Assembly (NCBI GenBank): GCA_023436225.1
Contig: JAEZKA010000090.1
Coordinates: 1 to 19,631, forward strand
Length of the DNA: 19,631 nt
Origin: Bacillota bacterium
Lineage (GTDB): Bacteria > Bacillota > Clostridia > Lachnospirales > Lachnospiraceae
Direction of reading: 5' to 3'
Shown here piece by piece: positions 14,781 to 19,631 of the stretch. How positions within the stretch are numbered: the first letter of the stretch is position 1; each line of letters opens with the position of its first letter. Both the position numbers and the translations under genes were made by a program. A model generated the notes under the pieces. That model was given only the letters and a program-made list of their open reading frames with translations. It had not been told where the DNA came from and did no database searches.

Positions 14781-16689
14781 CGAGAAGAAACAGAGTAGCA
14801 ATCAAAATAAAACACCAAAGAAGAAATTAAGTAAAGACAGTATGAAAGTACTCAGACGTCTTTTGTTATATGTCTTAAAAGAAAACAAGCTAAAAGGGAT
14901 CAGTGTCGTTGCTTTCATTGTTATAAGCTCACTTGCCAATGTAGCAGGAACCATTTTTATTAAGAATGTAATTGATGATTACATCGTTCCCTATCTGAAT
15001 CAAGATCTGATTAATTACAAACCATTATTAAATGCAATCCTTGTTATGGCGTTGATCTATCTAATGGGCGTATTTTCTACCTTCTTATATAATCGGATTA
15101 TGATCTACATCACACAAGGAACGTTGAAAAGTTTCCGAGATGATATGTTCGCCCATATGGAGAAATTGCCGATCAAATTCTTTGATACCAATTCTCATGG
15201 GGAAATCATGAGTCTATATACGAATGACGTGGATACACTGCGACAAATGATATCTCAAAGTATACCGCAGTTGATATCTTCCGTAATTACAATTGCAACG
15301 GTACTGGTGTCTATGATTGTACTAAGCATCCCCCTGACCTTGATTGCGCTGCTTATGGTAGTGATGATGTTTACTATCGCTAAAAAGATTGGCGGTATGA
15401 GTGCGATTAACTTTAGAAAACAGCAAAAATCCATCGGTACTTTAAACGGTTATATTGAAGAAATGATGGAGGGTCAGAAGGTAGTAAAGGTTTTCTGTTA
15501 TGAAGAGGAAGCAAAAGAGAAATTTAGTAAACTAAATGAGGAGTTATTTGAAAGCGCGAATAATGCCAATAAATATGCTAACATAATGATGCCCATCATG
15601 GGTAATATTGGATATATTAACTATGTTCTATCTGCAATGATAGGTGCTGTGTTGGCAATCTATGGTGTTAATGGATTTACCATCGGAGGTCTAGCAGCCT
15701 TCTTACAATTGACAAGAATGTTTAACCAACCGGTATCGCAGATTTCCCAGCAATTTAATTCGATTGTTATGGCCTTGGCCGGTGCAGAACGGGTATTTAA
15801 ATTACTGGATGCCACGCCTGAATACGATGAAGGTTATGTAACCTTAGTAAATGCCAAGGAGGATGGAAAGGGTAACCTAATCGAAGTGAAGGAAAGAACG
15901 GGGATCTGGGCCTGGAAGCATCCCCATTCCGATGGAACGGTAACCTACACCAGACTACTGGGTGATGTGGTCTTTGATAACGTTGATTTTGGTTATAGTG
16001 ATGAGAAGATTGTACTTCATGATATTCAGGTATATGCAAGACCCGGTGAAAAGGTTGCTTTTGTTGGAGCGACCGGCGCCGGTAAGACGACCGTTACCAA
16101 TTTGATTAACCGATTCTACGATATTCAAGACGGTAAGATACGATACGATGGGATTAATATCAACAAGATCAAGAAGGATGACCTGAGGAGAAGCTTAGGT
16201 ATTGTTCTTCAGGACACTCATTTATTCACGGGTACGGTAGCAGATAATATTCGTTACGGTAAATTGGATGCCACCAATGAGGAGGTTATTGCAGCAGCAA
16301 AGCTGGCCAATGCAGATCAATTTATTAAGCATTTACCCCAGGGCTATGATACAATGCTGACCGGAGATGGTGCAAATCTATCCCAGGGACAGCGACAGTT
16401 AATCTCGATTGCTCGTGCTGCCATAGCAGATCCTCCGGTATTAATTCTTGATGAGGCAACCTCCAGTATTGATACCAGAACAGAAGCACTGGTGCAGGAG
16501 GGGATGGATAAGCTCATGGAGGGAAGAACGGTATTTGTAATCGCCCATCGCCTGTCAACCATTCGCAATTCCGATGTTATTATGGTATTGGAGCAGGGTA
16601 GAGTGATTGAACGCGGTAATCATGAGGCTTTGGTTAAGCAAAAAGGAAGATATTATCAGCTGTACACAGGTGGGCTTGAGTTAGAATAG
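14773..16689 (+). CDS. ABC exporter half-transporter with canonical catalytic site (heterodimer subunit 2)
   Basis: This is the 638-residue partner of the preceding subunit. An N-terminal Lys/Asn/Gln-rich tail (~1-25) precedes the membrane domain (~40-330) and the ATPase domain (~395-630). Its motifs are complete: Walker A GATGAGKT (432-439), signature LSQGQ (536-540, Gln for the central Gly), Walker B LILDE with E561, and switch H592 in IAHRLST. An insertion around 358-395 (ERTGIWAWKHPH...) lies between the two domains; such an insert recurs in this exporter group. I chose ATG 14773, which overlaps the upstream stop at 14778-14780, because coupled translation fits and a longer frame upstream would only run antisense-like through the first gene's conserved end. 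AAAGGAG lies 12 bases upstream, and GGA is closer. A terminator follows at 16735. Confidence 0.92.
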   Translation: MNNEKKQSSNQNKTPKKKLSKDSMKVLRRLLLYVLKENKLKGISVVAFIVISSLANVAGTIFIKNVIDDYIVPYLNQDLINYKPLLNAILVMALIYLMGVFSTFLYNRIMIYITQGTLKSFRDDMFAHMEKLPIKFFDTNSHGEIMSLYTNDVDTLRQMISQSIPQLISSVITIATVLVSMIVLSIPLTLIALLMVVMMFTIAKKIGGMSAINFRKQQKSIGTLNGYIEEMMEGQKVVKVFCYEEEAKEKFSKLNEELFESANNANKYANIMMPIMGNIGYINYVLSAMIGAVLAIYGVNGFTIGGLAAFLQLTRMFNQPVSQISQQFNSIVMALAGAERVFKLLDATPEYDEGYVTLVNAKEDGKGNLIEVKERTGIWAWKHPHSDGTVTYTRLLGDVVFDNVDFGYSDEKIVLHDIQVYARPGEKVAFVGATGAGKTTVTNLINRFYDIQDGKIRYDGININKIKKDDLRRSLGIVLQDTHLFTGTVADNIRYGKLDATNEEVIAAAKLANADQFIKHLPQGYDTMLTGDGANLSQGQRQLISIARAAIADPPVLILDEATSSIDTRTEALVQEGMDKLMEGRTVFVIAHRLSTIRNSDVIMVLEQGRVIERGNHEALVKQKGRYYQLYTGGLELE

Positions 16690-16716
16690 TGATATGGTAT
16701 AGTATTTATGATGTCC

Positions 16717-16733
16717 TTGTGATGACATCACAA
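16717..16733. promoter_or_regulatory. Perfect 17-bp inverted repeat TTGTGATG-A-CATCACAA
   Basis: The arms TTGTGATG and CATCACAA flank one central base. It lies between the exporter stop codon and the terminator. A partial copy, TGTCATCACA, occurs near 16908 inside the response-regulator stub. It could be a protein-binding site or a small stem on the exporter mRNA. No family can be assigned. Confidence 0.4.
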
Positions 16734-16734
16734 T

Positions 16735-16779
16735 AAGGGTTTCGGAGGCATTTGATCGCTTCCGGAACCCTTGTTTTTT
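16735..16779. terminator. Rho-independent terminator after the ABC exporter genes
   Basis: AAGGGTTTCGGAGGC (16735-16749) pairs with GCTTCCGGAACCCTT (16758-16772), with one G-T pair, followed by TTTTTT at 16774-16779. It ends the MarR/exporter unit. The minus-strand response-regulator stub stops at 16778 right beside it, so the hairpin may serve both directions, although the minus side lacks a good T-run. Confidence 0.9.
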
Positions 16780-16936
16780 ACCGCTTTCCTTTTTCCAATA
16801 CCGAAACCAGATCAAATCCGTTTGGAAAGACGGTATATTCGCAGTTTAGATGTTTTGATGATCGGTATAGTTTTATGATCTGTACCATATTGGATAACTC
16901 GTCTATGTTGTCATCACAGACCGCAATCTGTAGCAT
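16778..16936 (-). pseudogene. Truncated LytTR/AgrA-type response regulator (N-terminal 52 residues)
   Basis: Read on the minus strand from ATG at 16936-16934, the frame gives MLQIAVCDDNIDELSNMV..., then a segment rich in hydrophobic and basic residues, ending ...LVSVLEKGKR and a TAA at 16780-16778. The start MLQIAVCDDN with its paired acidic residues D8-D9 is the receiver-domain opening of LytTR-family regulators, and a sound GGAGG lies about 6 bases upstream (16942-16950). A full protein of this group is about 230-250 residues. Here the frame stops right before where the phosphoacceptor-aspartate strand should appear, and reading past the stop gives nothing similar, so the rest was deleted, not merely frameshifted. 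It is the only minus-strand gene trace in the window. It could still be translated as a short peptide, but a signalling function is unlikely. Confidence 0.72.
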
Positions 16937-16984
16937 AACATTCCTCCGCTTTATTATTTTTCCATGATAAGTTTACCATAATAA

Positions 16985-16996
16985 TCGAATATTCGA
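16985..16996. repeat. Palindrome TCGAATATTCGA upstream of the response-regulator stub
   Basis: This is a perfect 12-bp palindrome about 50 bases upstream (minus strand) of the stub's start codon, where an operator of the former gene could have been. No other copy was noticed in the window. Function is not established. Confidence 0.35.
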
Positions 16997-17104
16997 AACA
17001 CTCCTTTGGAGCAGGAAATATCAAAAACATTCGATTCATGCAGAAAAAAACATGTTTCATGCAGTAGGCGGTTTTTTTTGGAGATTACAGAGATAATTAA
17101 TTCG

Positions 17105-17308
17105 ATGGCTGCATTTTAAGCAGAAATTGAAAGTGATGACTTATCACAAGATAGAGCAGATGAAATTATTGCTGAACTGAAGGATTATCCAGCTAAGATT
17201 GCAGAGATGAAAACCAAGGTCGATACTTTGATCGAAAGCGGTAGTGCAGGTATAACAGAGGACCAGCTGGCAACATTGGCACAGCTGGCACAGAGTATAG
17301 CAGATTAA
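17105..17308 (+). pseudogene. Small unrecognised reading frame broken by an in-frame stop
   Basis: ATG at 17105 opens MAAF, then TAA at 17117-17119, and the same frame continues for 62 sense codons to TAA at 17306. The continued part (AEIESDDLSQDRADEIIAEL..., ending ...ITEDQLATLAQLAQSIAD) has a natural-looking, acidic, helical composition. It contains no alternative start codon in frame near its beginning, and no ribosome binding site sits at the right distance from 17105 (the nearest GGAG is about 22 bases away). I do not recognise the family; the style recalls small phage structural or tail-associated proteins, a weak impression only. It is most likely a decayed gene or the tail of a larger one. 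Recoding of the TAA is possible but unsupported. Confidence 0.4.
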
Positions 17309-17607
17309 ATACCTTGTAGCCTCACAGGAGTTAGAGCCGGGCAACGGTTGGCTCTATAGCGGTTGGATTGGAGTACTAGCAGGGACCCCGGACATGGAAC
17401 CACTGGAGCTTGCCAAGGTGATTTGCGACAGCTATGAACAAACTGGTATGAAAAAACCATATGAAAAAACGAATGCTATTTATGCTTTTTGTGCTGAGCA
17501 TGGTATTGATCACTATACGGCTGTCAGCAACAGCGGAATAAGCGTATAGGGAAATTAATAGCCTCGTAGAGCTTATAACTGCCATAGACGGTGCAACAGG
17601 CAACTAG
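17304..17607 (+). pseudogene. Fragment resembling a clostripain-family (C11) cysteine peptidase, frameshifted at its end
   Basis: From 17304 the frame reads IKYLVASQELEPGNGW, then LYSGWIGVLAGTPDMEPLELAKVICDSY, and so on to a TAG at 17547. The block ASQELEPGxGW followed by W-x-x-x-L and a helix ending in a (V/A)xxIxDSY-type motif matches the segment just after the catalytic Cys region of clostripain-like peptidases. The parts with the catalytic His and Cys, which should precede it, are absent: reading the same frame upstream hits TAG within about 3 codons. At about 17542 an overlapping frame continues as AYREINSLVELITAIDGATGN to TAG at 17605, directly before a hairpin terminator, suggesting the original gene ended there and a frameshift lies near 17545. 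No start codon or binding site serves this fragment. The family assignment is by motif memory, moderate. Confidence 0.5.
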
Positions 17608-17646
17608 AAAGGATCTTTCGCACTTATTTGTGCGAAAGACCCTTCT
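17606..17646. terminator. Near-perfect hairpin, probable bidirectional terminator
   Basis: AGAAAGGATCTTTCGCAC (17606-17623) pairs with GTGCGAAAGACCCTTCT (17630-17646) around a 6-base loop. The T-tract on either strand is short (TTCTC on plus, CCTTTCT on minus), so efficiency is uncertain. It directly follows the stop codon of the decayed gene at 17605-17607. Confidence 0.65.
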
Positions 17647-17947
17647 CAATGCTACACCTCAAAACAGTGGGAGCTTCACGAACGCAAGAAAATGCTTATA
17701 CCGAAAATGCTTATCCTCAATAGTAAAATGCTTATAAAGATTACCTAAATTAAATTTCATGTCGAAATTTTGATGTTTCATGCAAAAAATGAATTTACAT
17801 TTAAAATATATGATAGATTAAATAAGGTGAAAATCAATGCATTAAATCTTAGAGTTGCTTATCTTGGTAAGTGGATATCACTTTTTGTGAACTGGCTTAA
17901 AGCTTGATTAGCCATTATTATGATAAAATAATTAAAGGAGGTAGTAT
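17647..17947. other. AT-rich intergenic region upstream of the surface-protein gene
   Basis: There is no gene here. Besides the AAAATGCTTAT triplet, it holds an inverted repeat AAATTTC-ATGTC-GAAATTT (17752-17770) and TTTCATGCA at about 17776, a 9-mer that occurs also near 17054 (and as TTCATGCA near 17036). A TATGAT at 17919-17924 could be a -10, but no good -35 lies at the right distance, so I do not call a promoter. The AAAGGAGG at the right end is the ribosome binding site of the next gene. Confidence 0.4.
17689..17736 (+). repeat. Three direct copies of AAAATGCTTAT
   Basis: Copies start at 17689, 17704 and 17725, separated by 4 and 10 bases. The unit is too short and the spacing too irregular for a CRISPR array. 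It may be a regulator's binding array or replication-slippage debris. Confidence 0.5.
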
Positions 17948-19631
17948 ATGAACAAAAAGTTATTAAAAGTGGGTATTTTACTTTGTATGACACTAATTTT
18001 TCTGGGCATGAGCAGAAATCAGCAGGCCCAGGCAAGTGCGATTGATGTGGCCGTTGCCAAAATCAACGGTGAATCGTATTCTAGCCTGCAAGAAGCAGTT
18101 AATGCAGTTGGAGAGGGAGAGATCATTCAGCTGATGACGGGTATCACACTTGAAGGTACAGTCACTATCACTAATAGCAATAACTTTACCCTTGATTTAA
18201 ACGGATATAAGCTGGACGGTGGCAGTAATTACGCTATTGATTATAATGGTGCCGGTACACTGACCATTACCGATGGCAGTGATAGCAAAAATGGCTTGGT
18301 CACTAGCTGCTATTTAGGATATTGGGGTACGATTAAGATTAGCAAAGGAAATCTTATACTTGCTGGTGGTGTCGTGGAAAATACTAATACTGGTGAAGGA
18401 GCTGGTATTAATGAACATGCTTATGCAATTTACTTCAGTGGAACTAGCTTGAGCATCACGGGTGGCATGGTGACGAGCAATGAAAGAGCGATTTATTCTA
18501 CGGGCTTGATCAGTGTGAGAGGCGGTACGGTGCAAAGTAAAAAAGAGGCAATTTTTAATTATGGAAGCAAAGGTGTTGTCGTTGAAGGCGGCACAGTGAA
18601 AAGTACTAGTCATAATGCCATTAGTAACTATGCATCTGGTAGTGTAAAAGTGACTGGCGGTACAGTGGAAAGCGGCGTTGGTTCTGCAATTTTTAACGTT
18701 AGTTCAGCTAGTGTGAACATCTCCGGTGGCACAGTGAAAGGTAAATTGAGGGCGATTTACAATCATCTTAATGGCAAAATCTCCATCAGCGGCGAGGCTG
18801 AGCTCACCAGTGATGATGCCACAACGGGTACGATTTATCTGTATTATTATGGAATTACTGAGACGGAAATCGTCCTTGAAATTACCGGCGGAACGATAGA
18901 AAACACTGCCACGGGCGGCACCGCAATTATTAACGATAAAAAAGACTCCTGCAAAATCACGATCCCAAGTGGTACGCCTGTTATTAAGGGTGGCGGTATG
19001 GCGATGAACACTGCACCGGATTTGAGTCAATATACGAAGGTGCAGGTTACGGCAAGTACTGATGTCGGTGGAACGCCGCGGGTAGAAGAATATAAAGAGG
19101 AAGGCATAAAAGACTATAGATACCTTACTTTTGCAACTAGTACGGGAACTACAGTCAAAGACGAGGATTTGGATCTAACAAGTATATTGGATGCTCCAGT
19201 AGTTAGTGCTAAACCAATGACAGACATTAGGACCGATAATAATTATACTGGTTCGGTGAGTTGGAGCAATGCCCCTAAGCAGTTCCTCGGCAGCACGGGC
19301 TACACGGCCACACTCAAATTAAAAGCAAATGAGGGCTACACCTTTTCCGGAGTGGAAAAGAATACATTCACATACACCGGAGCTAACGTTACCAATGCTA
19401 GAGGCACAGGAGATATCCTGACCGTAACCATTATATTCCCTGATACAGCAGAAGGAACCAAAATCGCTATTCCTACCGGCAACAACGGACTCAAGTGGAC
19501 CGGTAGCGAGCAAATCGGCGTGGAAAGCGGCGAAGGCTATGTCTTAGTCGGAGATAAAGCGAAAGATGCGGGTAACTATACCGCCAAAGCAACACTAATC
19601 CCCGGTTATATATGGAACAATAATACCACCA
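17948..19631 (+). CDS. Secreted repeat-rich surface protein with predicted beta-helix and Ig-like/MBG-like repeats (3' end outside the window)
   Basis: ATG 17948 follows AAAGGAGG at about 8 bases and stays open to the window edge, giving 561 residues and continuing. Residues 1-29 are a signal peptide (KK, hydrophobic core, AQA cleavage site). After IDVAVAKINGESYSSLQEAV, a segment typical of surface proteins that begin with a sorted beta-helix, comes a run of short repeats with GG(T/M/V)V or GGTI turns at residues 140, 172, 192, 214, 237, 260 and 314, each followed by an AIYN/AIFN-like strand; spacing is 20-23 residues in the core, one rung of a right-handed beta-helix. From ~415 the fold changes to Ig-like repeats: SVSWSNAPKQF...GYTATLKLKANEGYTF (~436-466), then IPTGNNGLKWTGSEQ...DAGNYTAKATLIPGY (~508-554), the MBG-like pattern. 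It likely acts as an extracellular adhesin or wall-bound protein; the anchor should lie beyond the edge. No catalytic motif is seen. Confidence 0.85.
   Translation, partial: MNKKLLKVGILLCMTLIFLGMSRNQQAQASAIDVAVAKINGESYSSLQEAVNAVGEGEIIQLMTGITLEGTVTITNSNNFTLDLNGYKLDGGSNYAIDYNGAGTLTITDGSDSKNGLVTSCYLGYWGTIKISKGNLILAGGVVENTNTGEGAGINEHAYAIYFSGTSLSITGGMVTSNERAIYSTGLISVRGGTVQSKKEAIFNYGSKGVVVEGGTVKSTSHNAISNYASGSVKVTGGTVESGVGSAIFNVSSASVNISGGTVKGKLRAIYNHLNGKISISGEAELTSDDATTGTIYLYYYGITETEIVLEITGGTIENTATGGTAIINDKKDSCKITIPSGTPVIKGGGMAMNTAPDLSQYTKVQVTASTDVGGTPRVEEYKEEGIKDYRYLTFATSTGTTVKDEDLDLTSILDAPVVSAKPMTDIRTDNNYTGSVSWSNAPKQFLGSTGYTATLKLKANEGYTFSGVEKNTFTYTGANVTNARGTGDILTVTIIFPDTAEGTKIAIPTGNNGLKWTGSEQIGVESGEGYVLVGDKAKDAGNYTAKATLIPGYIWNNNTT

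Noticed and set aside
16752..16967. 71-codon plus-strand open frame between the exporter and the decayed region
   Set aside because: It begins within the terminator hairpin and is the antisense of the response-regulator stub, which has a ribosome binding site and a recognisable receiver motif.
17376..17603. 75-codon minus-strand open frame over the clostripain-like fragment
   Set aside because: Its residues are the antisense of the recognisable fragment; there is no ribosome binding site or known motif.
17689..17736. Possible CRISPR array (three AAAATGCTTAT copies)
   Set aside because: Units are 11 bases, gaps are 4 and 10 bases, and no cas genes are near. Not compatible with a CRISPR array.
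18314..19030. Minus-strand open frames of 99 and 108 codons opposite the surface-protein gene
   Set aside because: The plus strand has a signal peptide, strong ribosome binding site and repeated domain structure. The antisense frames follow from its Gly/Thr-rich codons.

Overview
The window looks like chromosomal DNA of a low-GC Gram-positive anaerobe of the Clostridia, most likely Lachnospiraceae. The grounds are the AT-rich sequence, strong AGGAGG-type ribosome binding sites, Lpl/Ytc-type sugar ABC transporters paired with a membrane-anchored AraC regulator, a MarR-controlled heterodimeric ABC exporter, and a secreted repeat-rich surface protein. I cannot name a species from the sequence alone.

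Region 1 (1-12067, all + strand) is a glycan or oligosaccharide utilisation locus. In order it holds: the end of a LacX-type aldose 1-epimerase gene; a permease-permease-lipoprotein ABC importer set; a strong terminator; a CE4-type deacetylase without signal peptide; a two-TM sensor/AraC regulator; a GH43 enzyme resembling exo-beta-1,3-galactanases; a SAM hydrolase (DUF62/SAM hydroxide adenosyltransferase) family protein; and a GH20-type beta-N-acetylhexosaminidase. A second large terminator hairpin follows. None of the four enzymes after the importer has a signal peptide. The simplest model is that the lipoprotein and two permeases import an oligosaccharide, which is deacetylated and trimmed in the cytoplasm, with the AraC protein reading an extracellular signal. 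The importer would still need an ATPase encoded elsewhere, as is usual for this subfamily. The SAM hydrolase is the odd member of the set.

Region 2 (12308-16780) is a drug- or peptide-exporter module: a MarR regulator whose near-consensus promoter carries a perfect 16-bp palindrome just after the -10 box, then two overlapping half-size ABC exporter genes. The first subunit carries a degenerate Walker A, an Asp in place of the catalytic Glu and a Gln in place of the switch His. The second is canonical. Together they should make an asymmetric heterodimer of the BmrCD/TM287-288 type.

Region 3 (about 16780-17940) is a gene graveyard. It holds a 52-residue N-terminal stub of a LytTR-type response regulator on the minus strand, a small open stretch broken by an in-frame stop, a fragment resembling clostripain-family (C11) peptidases, and several short repeats and inverted repeats.

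Region 4 (17948 to the right edge) is the first 561 codons of a large secreted protein with a signal peptide, GG(T/M)V-type repeats that predict a beta-helix, and Ig-like/MBG-like C-terminal repeats. It is cut off by the window edge.
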